64,000 nucleotides of DNA from Nocardioides sp. zg-DK7169 (GCF_013155365.1 NZ_JABJRA010000005.1:186001-250000), one strand, 5' to 3'. Positions 27,014 to 38,034 are shown, numbered from the stretch's first letter. Notes: generated from the letters alone by a model not told the origin. Numbers and translations: made by a program.

Positions 27014-27381
27014 GCTGGGACTGGACCACCGCCGCCGACGTGCTCGCCGCCGCCTGCCTGCTGCTCGGCTCCTTCTTCGCCCTCGTCGCAGCGATCGGCG
27101 TCGTGCGGCTCCCCGACCTGCTCAGCCGCATGCACGCGGCCACCAAGCCGCAGGTGATCGGCATGCTGCTGGTCGTCGTCGGCCTCGCGCTGAGCCTGCG
27201 CGACCCCGCCTCGCTCGGCATCCTCGGGCTCGTCGTGCTCATGCAGATGGGCACCAGCGTGGTCGCGGGCCACATGGTCGGCCGTGCGTCCTTCCGCGCC
27301 GGGCAGGTGCGCCACGACCTGCTGGTCGTCGACGAGCTCAGCGACGTCCTCTCCGACGAGGAGCCGCGCGGCGCGCCGTGA
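27010..27381 (+). CDS. mrpG: Mrp Na+/H+ antiporter subunit G
   Basis: 123 residues; GTG overlaps the mrpF stop. Three helices with the signature GVVRLPDLLSRMHAATKPQV. Last gene of the operon; the next gene is convergent with only 15 bp between and no evident hairpin. Confidence 0.93.
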   Translation: MSWDWTTAADVLAAACLLLGSFFALVAAIGVVRLPDLLSRMHAATKPQVIGMLLVVVGLALSLRDPASLGILGLVVLMQMGTSVVAGHMVGRASFRAGQVRHDLLVVDELSDVLSDEEPRGAP

Positions 27382-27396
27382 GGTGTCTCGCCCCCC

Positions 27397-29175
27397 TCAC
27401 CCCTGCGGTACGCCGCCGAGCGGGAGGTGCAGCACTCCGGAGGCGGTCGCGTCGCTGATCCGCACCGGCACGCCCCAGTCCTGCTGGTGCATCCGGCAGG
27501 CGGCGCCCTCGCCGCCGTCGGCGTCGCAGGAGGCGGCGCGCGCGGCGACGTGGAGCACCCCGTCGCCGACGTGGCGGTCCAGCACCAGGCGGCGGGTCAG
27601 GTCGGTGCCGCGGCCCGCGCCCTCGCGCAGCAGCGCCGGCGGGGTCGCCTCCACGATGAGCTGGGTCGCCGGGCCGAAGCGGTCGTCGACCTTCTGCCCC
27701 GGCGGCGGCTCGAAGGTGACGACCAGCTCCAGCTCGCCCGGCACGTCGGTCACCGGCCGCTGGGTGGTGTGCGCGAAGCCGTCGGTGCGGGTGGCCGCGG
27801 CGCCGAGGGGCAGCCGGGTCAGCCGGTGGGCGCCGGACTCGACGACGACCAGCTGGGCCGGCTCGACGCCCGTGTCGACGTGGGCGCCGCTGGGCTCGGC
27901 GAGGTCGGTCGCGAGCGTGCTCACCTCGCCGGTCGCCGGGTCGAAGCGGCGCAGCGCGCCGTTGTAGGTGTCGCAGACCGCCACGCTGCCGTCGGGCAGC
28001 ACCGTCACGCCGAGCGGGTGCTGGAGCAGCGCCTGCTCAGCGGCGCCGTCGCGGAAGCCGAAGTCGAACAGGCCGCTGCCGACCGCCGTGCGCACCGCCC
28101 AGCCGTCGCCGTCGGCCTCCACCCAGCGCAGCGCGGAGGTCTCGGAGTCGGCCAGCCAGAGCCGGTCGCCGTCCGGCGCGAGGCCGGAGGTCTGGGCGAG
28201 CCACGCCTCCGCGCCGGGGCCGTCGAGCAGGCCCTCGTTGCTGGTGCCCACGACGACCTCGACGTCACCGGTGCGCGGGTCCAGGGTCCACAGCTGGTGG
28301 ATGCCGGCCATCGCGACCCACACCCGGTCCTGCCACCACGCGACGTCCCAGGGGCTGGAGAGCCGGTCGGTGCCGTCGCCCTGCATCCACTGCGTCCCAT
28401 CGCCGGCGAGCGTGCAGACGCCCCCGTCGGCCAGCGAGATCCCCTGCAGCCGGTGCGCGACGGTGTCGGCGACCACCACGTCGTAGCCCACCTCGGCAGC
28501 GACGTCCTCGGGGAGCAGGCACAGCCCGTTGGGCTCGCGGAACCCCTCGAGGCGGCGCAGCACCGCGCCGTCGGCGTCCAGCTCCACGACGGCGTCGTGG
28601 CCGGCATCGGCGACCAGCACCCGGCCCTCCCCGAGCGGCACGGCCTTCGCGGGGAAGCGCAGGTCGGTCGGCTCCACGACCGGGGGGACGTACGGCGAGT
28701 CGCCGGGCTGCAGCGTGCCGCGCTCGCGGTGCTGCGGGACCAGCTCGCCCAGGAGCGCGGCGATCGCGTGGGCGTGGCCCTCCCCGGCGTACTGCGCGAC
28801 GACGTAGCCCTCGGGGTCGATGAGCACCAGCGTGGGCCAGGCCCGCGCGGTGTAGGCGCCCCAGGTGACCAGGTCGGGGTCGTCGAGCACGGGGTGGTGC
28901 ACCGAGTAGCGCTCGACGGCCTGCGCCAGCGCCACCGGGTCGGCCTCGTGCACGAACTTCGGGGAGTGCACGCCGACGACGACCAGCTCCTCGGCGTACT
29001 CCTCCTCCACGCCGCGCAACTCGTCGAGGACGTGCAGGCAGTTGATGCAGCAGAAGGTCCAGAAGTCCAGCAGCACGAAGCGGCCGCGGAGGTCCTTCAG
29101 GGCCAGGGGGCCGTCGGTGTTCAGCCAGCCGCGGCCCTCGAGCTCGGGGGCGCGGACGCGGGGGCGGGTGCTCAC
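27397..29175 (-). CDS. Thioredoxin-like / NHL-repeat protein (NHLRC2-like)
   Basis: 592 residues from GTG 29173-29175 (longer in-frame start has no ribosome site). Residues ~1-150 are a thioredoxin-like domain with redox motif LDFWTFCCINCLHVLDEL, that is CCxxC rather than WCxPC. The rest is an NHL beta-propeller of about six blades (VLVADAGHDAVVELDADGAV, VVADTVAHRLQGI, VAVCDTYNGALRRFDP). This matches the NHLRC2 family found from bacteria to man, whose bacterial role is unclear. No signal peptide, so likely cytoplasmic. Confidence 0.88.
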   Translation of the reverse strand: MSTRPRVRAPELEGRGWLNTDGPLALKDLRGRFVLLDFWTFCCINCLHVLDELRGVEEEYAEELVVVGVHSPKFVHEADPVALAQAVERYSVHHPVLDDPDLVTWGAYTARAWPTLVLIDPEGYVVAQYAGEGHAHAIAALLGELVPQHRERGTLQPGDSPYVPPVVEPTDLRFPAKAVPLGEGRVLVADAGHDAVVELDADGAVLRRLEGFREPNGLCLLPEDVAAEVGYDVVVADTVAHRLQGISLADGGVCTLAGDGTQWMQGDGTDRLSSPWDVAWWQDRVWVAMAGIHQLWTLDPRTGDVEVVVGTSNEGLLDGPGAEAWLAQTSGLAPDGDRLWLADSETSALRWVEADGDGWAVRTAVGSGLFDFGFRDGAAEQALLQHPLGVTVLPDGSVAVCDTYNGALRRFDPATGEVSTLATDLAEPSGAHVDTGVEPAQLVVVESGAHRLTRLPLGAAATRTDGFAHTTQRPVTDVPGELELVVTFEPPPGQKVDDRFGPATQLIVEATPPALLREGAGRGTDLTRRLVLDRHVGDGVLHVAARAASCDADGGEGAACRMHQQDWGVPVRISDATASGVLHLPLGGVPQG

Positions 29176-29254
29176 CGCACGATTGTGCTCCGGACCCGGT
29201 GACCGGGGCCGCGGCGGGTGCGGCGTGACCACGCCTACGTCTACGCTGCCCGGC

Positions 29255-30070
29255 ATGACTGATGCCGAGCTCCTGGCCGGGTACGTCGAGGTCTGGTGGC
29301 AGGCGGTCGACGACTTCACCGCGCTCCTGGAGGAGATCCCCGAGGAGCAGTGGGACGCGCCGACCGACCTGCCCGGGTGGGACGTGCGGGCCGTCGTCGC
29401 GCACGTCGCGCACCTGGAGAAGGTGCTGGCGACCGGCGTCGAGGAGCAGGCGGAGATCGGCGAGCCGGCGCACGTGACCGGCGCGATGGGCCTCTACACC
29501 GAGATCGGGCCGGCGAACCGGCGCGGGGCGACCCCGGACGACCTGATCCGCGAGATCCGCGAGTCGGCGACCGCGCGGCACACCGCCCTGCTGGCCGACC
29601 CGCCGACGGACGCCTCGGCGCGGCCCGAGCGGGTCTTCGGCGGCGTGCCGTGGGACTGGCGCACGCTGTTGCGCAACCGTCCGCTCGACGTGTGGATGCA
29701 CGAGCAGGACGTACGCCGCGCGGTCGGGCGCCCCGGCGGCCTGGACAGCCCGGCGGCCCAGCACACGACCGACTACCTGCTGGAGAGCCTCGGGTTCGTG
29801 CTGGCCAAGCGGGTCGGCGCGCCGGCCGGCACGACCCTCCTCGCGGAGGTGGACGGCAGCGAGCCGGTGGCGTTCGCCATCAACGACTCCGGGCGCGGCG
29901 AGCGGCTGGCGGACCTCCCGGCCGAGCCGACCGTGCGGCTGCGCACCGACCGGGAGAGCTTCCTGCTGCTCGCCGGCGGGCGGCGCGCGGTCGCCCCGGG
30001 CGCGGTGCGCGTGGAGGGCGACGAGCGGCTCGGGCAGCTGGTCGTCGAGGCACTGGCGACCACGCCGTGA
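29255..30070 (+). CDS. MDMPI-type (DinB-fold) metal-binding protein, TIGR03083 family
   Basis: 271 residues from ATG 29255. The N-terminal four-helix bundle (VWWQAVDDFTALLEEIPEEQ, LPGWDVRAVVAHVAHLEKVL, LDVWMHEQDVRRAVGRPG) carries the three spaced histidines of the mycothiol-dependent maleylpyruvate isomerase fold. A C-terminal MDMPI_C-like domain follows. The family uses mycothiol in isomerase or transferase reactions; actual substrate unknown. It overlaps the next SDR gene by 4 bp, so the two are an operon. Confidence 0.85.
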   Translation: MTDAELLAGYVEVWWQAVDDFTALLEEIPEEQWDAPTDLPGWDVRAVVAHVAHLEKVLATGVEEQAEIGEPAHVTGAMGLYTEIGPANRRGATPDDLIREIRESATARHTALLADPPTDASARPERVFGGVPWDWRTLLRNRPLDVWMHEQDVRRAVGRPGGLDSPAAQHTTDYLLESLGFVLAKRVGAPAGTTLLAEVDGSEPVAFAINDSGRGERLADLPAEPTVRLRTDRESFLLLAGGRRAVAPGAVRVEGDERLGQLVVEALATTP

Positions 30071-31017
30071 GCGGGCCCCCCAGCGTTCCCGTGGACAGCT
30101 GGCAGCTGGCCGACATGCCCGACCAGACCGGCCGCACGGTGCTGGTCACCGGCACCAGCGTCGGCGGGCTCGGCCACCACACCGCGCTCGAGCTGGCCCG
30201 CCGCGGCGCCCGGGTGGTGCTCGCCGGGCGCACCGAGGAGCGCCTGGACGAGACGACGGCGGCGATCTGCGAGGAGGTCCCCGCGGCGTCGCTGGAGCGA
30301 CTCGTCGTCGACCTGTCCGACCTGGCCTCGGTACGCCGCGCCGGCGCCGCGGCCGCCGACCTCGGGGGCATCGACGTGCTCGTCAACAACGCCGGGGTGA
30401 TGGGCACGCCGTACTCCCGCACCGCCGACGGGCTCGAGCTGCAGATGGCCACCAACCACTTCGGGCCGTTCCTGCTCACCGGCCTGCTGCTGCCCCGGCT
30501 GGTGGCGAGCGGCGCTGGACGGGTGGTGACGGTGTCCTCCACGATGCACCGCATCGCCCGCAGCGCCCCGCTCGGCGACCCGCGGGCCACCGGGGGGCGC
30601 TACCACCGCTGGCACGTCTACGGGCAGAGCAAGCTGGCCAACCTGCTGTTCACCTTCGAGCTCGACCGGCGCGCCCGCGAGGCCGAGGTGCCGGTCCGGG
30701 CGCTGGCGGCGCACCCCGGGTTCGCCGGCACGCACCTGGCCGCGAACGGGCAGTACGGCCGCTCGCGCGGCGGCGTCGCCTCGATCCTGGACGCCGCGAT
30801 CCGCGGGGTCTCCCAGAGCGCCGCCTCGGGCGCGCTGCCGACGCTGATGGCGGCCACCGCCGACCTGCCGGGCGCGACGTACTGCGGCCCGGGTGGGCCC
30901 GCCGAGTTCTCCGGCGCCCCGCGCGTGGTCACCGCTCACGCCCGCGCCCACGACGAGGACGCCCAGCGCCGGCTGTGGGAGCTCAGCGAGGACGTCACCG
31001 GGATCCGCTACCCCTGA
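30067..31017 (+). CDS. Short-chain dehydrogenase/reductase, retinol-dehydrogenase-like
   Basis: 316 residues; GTG overlaps the previous stop. Rossmann fold with TGTSVGGLG at the cofactor loop (a variant of TGxxxGIG), VDLSDLASV, LVNNAGVMGT, catalytic Ser in VVTVSSTMHR and YGQSKLAN for the YxxxK pair. The R in LAGRTEER suggests NADP preference. Closest in style to the retinol dehydrogenase/protochlorophyllide reductase-like SDRs. Substrate unknown. Confidence 0.88.
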   Translation: MSGPPSVPVDSWQLADMPDQTGRTVLVTGTSVGGLGHHTALELARRGARVVLAGRTEERLDETTAAICEEVPAASLERLVVDLSDLASVRRAGAAAADLGGIDVLVNNAGVMGTPYSRTADGLELQMATNHFGPFLLTGLLLPRLVASGAGRVVTVSSTMHRIARSAPLGDPRATGGRYHRWHVYGQSKLANLLFTFELDRRAREAEVPVRALAAHPGFAGTHLAANGQYGRSRGGVASILDAAIRGVSQSAASGALPTLMAATADLPGATYCGPGGPAEFSGAPRVVTAHARAHDEDAQRRLWELSEDVTGIRYP

Positions 31018-31022
31018 GCTCC

Positions 31023-31092
31023 CGGTCGAGTCGAGACCTCTGACGGTCGAGTCGAGGGTTGCGACCGGTCGGGTCGAGGGTTCCGGTCGGGT
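31023..31092. repeat. Short direct repeats between genes
   Basis: The motif CGGTCG(A/G)GTCGAG recurs at 31023, 31044 and 31066, with a shortened CGGTCGGGT at 31084. Spacing is 21, 22 and 18 bp. Non-coding; function unknown. Confidence 0.7.
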
Positions 31093-31129
31093 GTCCCGCG
31101 CCGACGGGGATCGACTAGCGTCGGCGCCC

Positions 31130-31879
31130 GTGACCGCACCCGCACCCGACCAGGCCTGGGACCTCGCGACCGCCGACGGGCACCACCGGGTGGAGGTCAG
31201 CGGGACGGTCTCGCGCCAGGTGCGGTGGCTGCACGACGGCGTCGTGGTCGCCCGCAAGAAGTCGATGGAGGACAAGATCCGGGTCAAGCCCGGGGACGGC
31301 CTCGACGAGGAGGAGCGCGCACGGCTCCCCGAGGGCCTCGGCATGGTCGGGGTGCTGTTCACCCGCCTGGGCCGGCCCCGCCGCGCCACGCTGTACGCCG
31401 CCGACGAGGCCTCCGAGCTGACCTCGCTCACCGGCCTCGGCGGGATCGATCTGGACCCCGAGCCGGGCTCCCGCGCCGCGGCGTACGAGGACAAGGTGCT
31501 GGCCCACCCGCGCCGCTATGCCGCCATCCAGACCGCGACCGGCGTGGCCACGGTGCTGGTGCCGATCCTGGTGGCGGCGCTGCTGGCTCGCCTCGCGCTG
31601 AGCGTGTCGTGGCCGGACTGGGACCTCCCGAGCATCCCCTGGCCGAACTGGTCCCTGCCCACGATCCCGTGGCCGGACCTGCCGTCGATCCCCTGGCCGG
31701 ACTGGTCGATGCCGGCATGGCTGTCCTGGGTGCTCGACAACGCGTCGTACGTCTGGCCGGTCGTGCTGGCCTACGTGCTCGCCCGCGCAGAGGTACGCCG
31801 CCGGCGCCAGCAGGCCGAGCGCCGCGCGGCCGCCCGGGCGGCAGCCGAGGGCGGGGAGGACGGAGTCCGCGAGCCGTGA
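31130..31879 (+). CDS. Membrane protein with Trp-Pro decapeptide repeat
   Basis: 249 residues from GTG 31130. The N-terminal ~130 residues are soluble, with a beta-rich start (HHRVEVSGTVSRQVRWLHDG). A helix (ATVLVPILVAALLARLALSV) follows, then an extracytoplasmic loop made of about four copies of WPDWSLPSIP, and a second helix (SYVWPVVLAYVLARAEVR) with a highly basic cytoplasmic end (VRRRRQQAERRAAARAA). No family recognised. The repeat segment has 9 Trp in under 40 residues, extreme for any protein. It may lie flat in the membrane interface; this is inference. Confidence 0.75.
   Translation: MTAPAPDQAWDLATADGHHRVEVSGTVSRQVRWLHDGVVVARKKSMEDKIRVKPGDGLDEEERARLPEGLGMVGVLFTRLGRPRRATLYAADEASELTSLTGLGGIDLDPEPGSRAAAYEDKVLAHPRRYAAIQTATGVATVLVPILVAALLARLALSVSWPDWDLPSIPWPNWSLPTIPWPDLPSIPWPDWSMPAWLSWVLDNASYVWPVVLAYVLARAEVRRRRQQAERRAAARAAAEGGEDGVREP
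31610..31720 (+). repeat. Trp-Pro repeat coding segment
   Basis: Encodes WPDWDLPSIP, WPNWSLPTIP, WPDLPSIP (two residues shorter) and WPDWSMPAW in tandem between two membrane helices. DNA copies are similar but not identical, indicating an old duplication. Confidence 0.9.
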
Positions 31880-31889
31880 CGGGGCGGCC

Positions 31890-33476
31890 TCAGGCCTTGT
31901 CCCGCACCCGCACCATCCCGCCCAGCGTGGCGATGTACGCCGAGCCGTCGGGGCCCAGGGTGATGGCGGCGTAGTGGTTGTTCATCAGGGTGCCGAGGCC
32001 GGCACGCACGGAGAAGACGGTGCGGCCGGTGCGGGCGTCCAGGGCGGTGAAGTACCACGCGTTGACGCCCCACCGGTTCTGCGGCTTGGTCCAGGCGTAG
32101 ACCAGGCCGGTGGCCAGCGAGGCCTTCGCGACCGAGGACGGCGCGACCTCCTCCGAGGTCCACACCACCTCGCAGTCGCCGTCGCGGTGGTCGACCCGCG
32201 CGAAGCCGCCGGGGGTGGTGCGGCCGAGCAGGGTGCGCCAAGGCGCGGTGTAGCCGTGGTTGTTCTCCACCACGACGCCGTCGCCGACCGCGACCAGCGA
32301 GTTCTCGGTGGCGCTCGCGCCCGCGTCGAAGACCGCCGCGCGGCAGATCTCCGCGCCGTCCTCGGCCCGCACGAAGACGACGTTCATCCGCGGCTCGGCG
32401 TTGTCGGTGATCGCCACGACCCCGCCCGGCAGGATGGTCGGCGTGGTGCCGCTGCCCTGGGTGAGCTGGCCCGGCTTGCGCTCGCTGCCGCGGTCGTACG
32501 CCGTGCGCCACCGCACCACCGGCCGGTCGCGGCGGTCCGCGGCGAGCTTGTGCAGCGCCTCGGTGGTGACCAGGTAGATCCCGGACTCGTCGACCGACAT
32601 CGAGTTGGCGACCTCCTCGCCGAGCTCCAGGGAGGAGATCCGCCCGTCGCGGGCGATGGTGCCGACCCGCCCCTCGCGGGTGACCCACCAGATCCGCCCC
32701 GACCAGTCCGGCATCAGCGCGATCAGGCAGTCGTCCTCGGGCACTGCGGAGGTCAGGTCGTGGGTGGCGTGGGTGGTCAGGTCGGCCTCGCCCTCCGCGT
32801 CGGAGGTCTCCACCACCAGCACCCGCCGGTCCGTGGTCGCGAGCACCGCCCGGTCGGCGGCGTCGAGGTAGAAGTAGGACCCGCCGCACAGGTCCTCCCA
32901 CGGCCGGGTGCCGGTGTCGGCGCGCTCGGGCAGGGTCTTGCTCGCCAGCGGGCGCATCGAGTCCGGGTCCAGCACCCGCAGCGTCGGTCCGGACAGGTCT
33001 CCGCACAGCGCGACCAGCCGGTCGTGGCGGTCGAAGGCGAGCGTGGCGCACTCCTCCAGCCCGAACCACGCGGAGTCGACCTCCACCGAGTCGCCGACCG
33101 GCCCGGGCCCCGGATAGGCGTCGCTCGACCAGGCGTCGTTGTGCATCGTGCTGCGCCCGTTCGGCGCCAGCGCCGGGTGCTGCGGGACCACCATGTCGAT
33201 CGGCTGCACCCGCGCCGGCCGGCCGAGGTACGACGGGCTCACGGCCAGACCCGGTCCGGGCGGCACCGGCAGCCAGCCGTCGGGGATCACCACGACCAGG
33301 CCGGTGACCGCGACGACGCCCGCCACCCAGGCCGCGACGACCCGCCAGGTCGGGCGCAGCCAGGCCCGCACCCGCGGGACCGCGAGCAGCCCGAGGGCCG
33401 CGAGCAGGACGACGGGCCCGAGGAGCAGGAAGGCGAGCAGCACGAGCCCGAGGACGACCGTGCGCTGGAACCTCAT
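31890..33476 (-). CDS. Membrane-anchored PQQ-like beta-propeller protein
   Basis: 528 residues from ATG 33474-33476; a much longer open frame upstream runs antisense through pgm and is not real. Two N-terminal helices (VVLGLVLLAFLLLGPVVLLA and VVAAWVAGVVAVTGLVVVIP) anchor an extracytoplasmic domain with propeller-like strands (LVALCGDLSGPTLRVLDPDS, AVLATTDRRVLVVETSD, WYFTALDARTGRTVFSVRAG, SAYIATLGGMVRVRDK). It looks like the PQQ/YVTN-type seven-bladed fold without cofactor evidence. Function unknown. Confidence 0.75.
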   Translation of the reverse strand: MRFQRTVVLGLVLLAFLLLGPVVLLAALGLLAVPRVRAWLRPTWRVVAAWVAGVVAVTGLVVVIPDGWLPVPPGPGLAVSPSYLGRPARVQPIDMVVPQHPALAPNGRSTMHNDAWSSDAYPGPGPVGDSVEVDSAWFGLEECATLAFDRHDRLVALCGDLSGPTLRVLDPDSMRPLASKTLPERADTGTRPWEDLCGGSYFYLDAADRAVLATTDRRVLVVETSDAEGEADLTTHATHDLTSAVPEDDCLIALMPDWSGRIWWVTREGRVGTIARDGRISSLELGEEVANSMSVDESGIYLVTTEALHKLAADRRDRPVVRWRTAYDRGSERKPGQLTQGSGTTPTILPGGVVAITDNAEPRMNVVFVRAEDGAEICRAAVFDAGASATENSLVAVGDGVVVENNHGYTAPWRTLLGRTTPGGFARVDHRDGDCEVVWTSEEVAPSSVAKASLATGLVYAWTKPQNRWGVNAWYFTALDARTGRTVFSVRAGLGTLMNNHYAAITLGPDGSAYIATLGGMVRVRDKA

Positions 33477-33602
33477 CGCCGGACCGCAGCGCCGGGGAGG
33501 GCGAGGCGACGCATGGGAGGAATCATCGCACCGCGACGCCCCGGGTCCCGGCACCTCGGACGGGTCGTGACCAGACCGTGTCGGACCGCCATCATGGTCC
33601 CC

Positions 33603-35255
<1,653 letters not shown>

Positions 35256-35302
35256 GCGACGAACGGCCCCCGCCCGCTGGGACGTCGGGCTAGGTTGTCC
35301 CC

Positions 35303-36235
35303 GTGGCCGTGATCGAGACTGCTGGCCTGACCAAGCAGTACCCCGGCGTCACCGCGCTGGACTCCCTCGACGTACGCGTCGAGGACGGTGTCACGGGCCT
35401 GGTCGGGGCGAACGGCGCGGGCAAGTCGACGCTGCTGAAGATCCTGCTCGGGCTGCTCCCGGCCACCTCCGGCTCGGCCCGCGTGCTCGACCACGACGTA
35501 CGCACCGAGGGCCCGCAGATCCGGGCGATGGTCGGCTACATGCCCGAGCACGACTGCCTGCCGGCCGACGTCTCGGCGAGCGACCTGGTGGTGCACCTGG
35601 GCCAGATGTCCGGGCTGCCGCACGCCGCCGCCCGGGAGCGGGCCGCCGACGTGCTGCGCCACGTCGGGCTGGCCGAGGAGCGCTACCGCCCGATCGGGGG
35701 CTACTCCACCGGCATGAAGCAGCGCGCGAAGCTCGCCCAGGCGCTCGTCCACGACCCGCACCTGGTGCTGCTGGACGAGCCGACCAGCGGCCTGGACCCG
35801 GCCGCCCGCGACGACATGCTCGCGCTGGTGCGCCGGATCGGCACCGACTTCGGCATCGCGGTCCTGGTCACCTCCCACCTCCTCGGCGAGCTGGAGCGGG
35901 TCAGCGACGCCATCGTCGTCCTGGACGGCGGCCGGCTGCTGCGCTCCTCGGCCACCACCGAGTTCCTGCACACCACCGGCAGCCTGCTGGTCGAGGTGCA
36001 GGGCCGCCCCGACGCCGACCGGCTGCTCGGCCAGGCGCTCGTGGACGCCGGCCTCGCCGCCCGCCCGGCAGAGGGCCGGATGATCGAGGTGGACGTGCGC
36101 GACGAGCACACCCGCGACCAGGTCCGTGACCTCACCGTGGACCTCGGGCTCGGGCTGGTCCGGATGCAGGAGCGCCACCACCGCATCGAGGACGTCTTCC
36201 GAGAGGGAGGTGCCGGTCGTGTCCAGCCCGTCTGA
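35303..36235 (+). CDS. ABC transporter ATP-binding protein (first pair)
   Basis: 310 residues, GTG start. Walker A GANGAGKST, signature YSTGMKQR, Walker B LVLLDEPTSGLDP and the H-loop TSH are intact. The C-terminal ~80 residues are the extension typical of ABC-2 exporters of the drug/antibiotic or NosF/YtrB type. First gene of a four-gene operon of two ATPase/permease pairs; it overlaps the next gene by 17 bp. Confidence 0.92.
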   Translation: MAVIETAGLTKQYPGVTALDSLDVRVEDGVTGLVGANGAGKSTLLKILLGLLPATSGSARVLDHDVRTEGPQIRAMVGYMPEHDCLPADVSASDLVVHLGQMSGLPHAAARERAADVLRHVGLAEERYRPIGGYSTGMKQRAKLAQALVHDPHLVLLDEPTSGLDPAARDDMLALVRRIGTDFGIAVLVTSHLLGELERVSDAIVVLDGGRLLRSSATTEFLHTTGSLLVEVQGRPDADRLLGQALVDAGLAARPAEGRMIEVDVRDEHTRDQVRDLTVDLGLGLVRMQERHHRIEDVFREGGAGRVQPV

Positions 36236-37118
36236 GCAGCCCGCCGGGGTCATCCACGACCTCGGCTACCGCCGCTACACCGGCCCGCGCCTGGGCGGCG
36301 GCGCGGTGGCCCGGTCGTTCTTCCTCACCGGCCTGCGCAACACCTACGGGCTCGGGCGCTCCGGGCGCTCGAAGGTGCTCCCGATGATCCTGCTCGCGAC
36401 GATGCTGCTGCCCGCGCTGATCCTGGTCGGCGTGCTGGTCCAGGCCCGCGACCTGCTCGGCCTGGACAGCCAGATCGTGGCGTACTCGACCTACCCGATC
36501 ACCACCCAGCTGCTGATCTCGGTCTTCGTCGCCGCGCAGGCCCCGGCCCTCATCTCCCGCGACCTGCGCTTCCGCACCATCACCCTCTACCTGGCGCGCC
36601 CGATGGGGCGCAGCACCTACGTCCTGGTGCGGCTGGCCTCGCTGGCCGCGGCGACCTTCCTGCTGATCGCCGCTCCCCTGCTGCTGATGTACGTCGGGGG
36701 CGTGCTCGCCGACCTGCCGCTGGGCCGCGAGACCGGCCGGTTCCTGGGCGGCGTGGCCGGCGCGGTGCTGCTCGCCGCCTGCCTGGCCGGGCTGGCGGCG
36801 GTGATGGCGTCGCTGACCATCCGCCGGGGGCTCGCGGTCGCGGGCGTGATCGTGGTGCTGCTGGTCAGCTTCACGGTGGTGTCGACCGTCCAGGGCGTCT
36901 CCTCGGTCACCGAGCACGGCACCGTGGGGCAGGTGGCCGGGCTGTTCTCGCCGTACACGCTCATCAACGGGGTGCAGGTGTTCCTCTTCGACTCCCCGGC
37001 CGCGACCCCGACGCCGCCGGAGGGCACCGCGATGGGCCTGCTCCACCTCGCCGCGGTCCTCGTCTACGTGCTCGGCTCGGTCGGCGCCCTGCTGCTGCGC
37101 TACCGGGAGGTGGACTGA
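36219..37118 (+). CDS. ABC-2 type permease (first pair)
   Basis: 299 residues from GTG 36219, with GAGGGAGG 8 bp upstream inside the preceding gene. Six helices; the block AQAPALISRDLRFRTITLYL, then ARPMGRSTYVLVRLAS, is the usual cytoplasmic element after helix 2 in ABC-2 permeases. The soluble N-terminus (GVIHDLGYRRYTGPRLGG) is shared by actinobacterial relatives. Substrate unknown. Confidence 0.88.
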   Translation: MSSPSEQPAGVIHDLGYRRYTGPRLGGGAVARSFFLTGLRNTYGLGRSGRSKVLPMILLATMLLPALILVGVLVQARDLLGLDSQIVAYSTYPITTQLLISVFVAAQAPALISRDLRFRTITLYLARPMGRSTYVLVRLASLAAATFLLIAAPLLLMYVGGVLADLPLGRETGRFLGGVAGAVLLAACLAGLAAVMASLTIRRGLAVAGVIVVLLVSFTVVSTVQGVSSVTEHGTVGQVAGLFSPYTLINGVQVFLFDSPAATPTPPEGTAMGLLHLAAVLVYVLGSVGALLLRYREVD

Positions 37119-37119
37119 G

Positions 37120-38034
37120 GTGAGCGAGATCCGCCTCGACCACGTCTCGCGGTGGTACCGCAACGTGGTCGCCGTCAACGACGTCTCGATGACGATCGGC
37201 CCGGGCGTCACCGGCCTGCTGGGACCGAACGGCGCCGGCAAGTCGACGCTGATCGCGCTGATGTCGGGGTTCCTCGCGCCGTCCTCGGGCACCGTCACGC
37301 TGGACGGGGAGCCGCTGTGGCGCAACGAGGCGGTGTACCGCAAGCTCGGGCTGGTGCCCGAGCGCGAGGCGCTGTTCGACTACCTGACCGGGCGCCAGTT
37401 CGTGGTCGCGAACGCCGAGCTCCACGGCCTGCCCGACCCGGGCGCGGCCGCCCAGCGCGCGCTCGCCATGATCGAGATGACCGACGCCCAGGACCGCCGG
37501 ATCTCGACGTACTCCAAGGGGATGCGCCAACGGGTCAAGATGGCCTCCGCGCTGGTGCACGACCCCGCGGTGCTGCTGCTCGACGAGCCGTTCAACGGCA
37601 TGGACCCCCGGCAGCGGATGCACCTGATGGAGCTGCTGCGCACGATGGGTGCCGAGGGCCGCACGGTGCTGTTCAGCTCCCACATCCTCGAGGAGGTCGA
37701 GCAGGTGGCCCGCCAGATCGAGGTGGTGGTCGCCGGGCGGCACGCCGCGTCCGGGGACTTCGGCGCGATCCGGCGGCTGATGACCGACCGGCCCAACCGG
37801 TTCGTGCTGCGCACCAGCGACGACCGGGCGCTGGCCTCGGTGCTGCTCGCGGACCCCTCGGTGCGCGGCGCCCGGTTGCGCGCGGAGGGCGGGATCGAGC
37901 TGGAGGCCTCCGACTTCGGCCGGTTCAGCGAGGTGCTGCCGCGTCTGGCCCGCGACCACGGCATCCGGCTGCTCGAGGTCTCGCCGACCGACGAGTCGCT
38001 GGAGAGCGTCTTCGCCTACCTGGTGTCCTCGTGA
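37120..38034 (+). CDS. ABC transporter ATP-binding protein (second pair)
   Basis: 304 residues, GTG 1 bp after the permease stop. Walker A GPNGAGKST, signature YSKGMRQR, Walker B VLLLDEPFNGMDP, H-loop SSH. Similar to the first ATPase but clearly diverged, so the operon may build a heterodimeric exporter or two exporters. It overlaps the last gene by 4 bp. Confidence 0.92.
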   Translation: MSEIRLDHVSRWYRNVVAVNDVSMTIGPGVTGLLGPNGAGKSTLIALMSGFLAPSSGTVTLDGEPLWRNEAVYRKLGLVPEREALFDYLTGRQFVVANAELHGLPDPGAAAQRALAMIEMTDAQDRRISTYSKGMRQRVKMASALVHDPAVLLLDEPFNGMDPRQRMHLMELLRTMGAEGRTVLFSSHILEEVEQVARQIEVVVAGRHAASGDFGAIRRLMTDRPNRFVLRTSDDRALASVLLADPSVRGARLRAEGGIELEASDFGRFSEVLPRLARDHGIRLLEVSPTDESLESVFAYLVSS

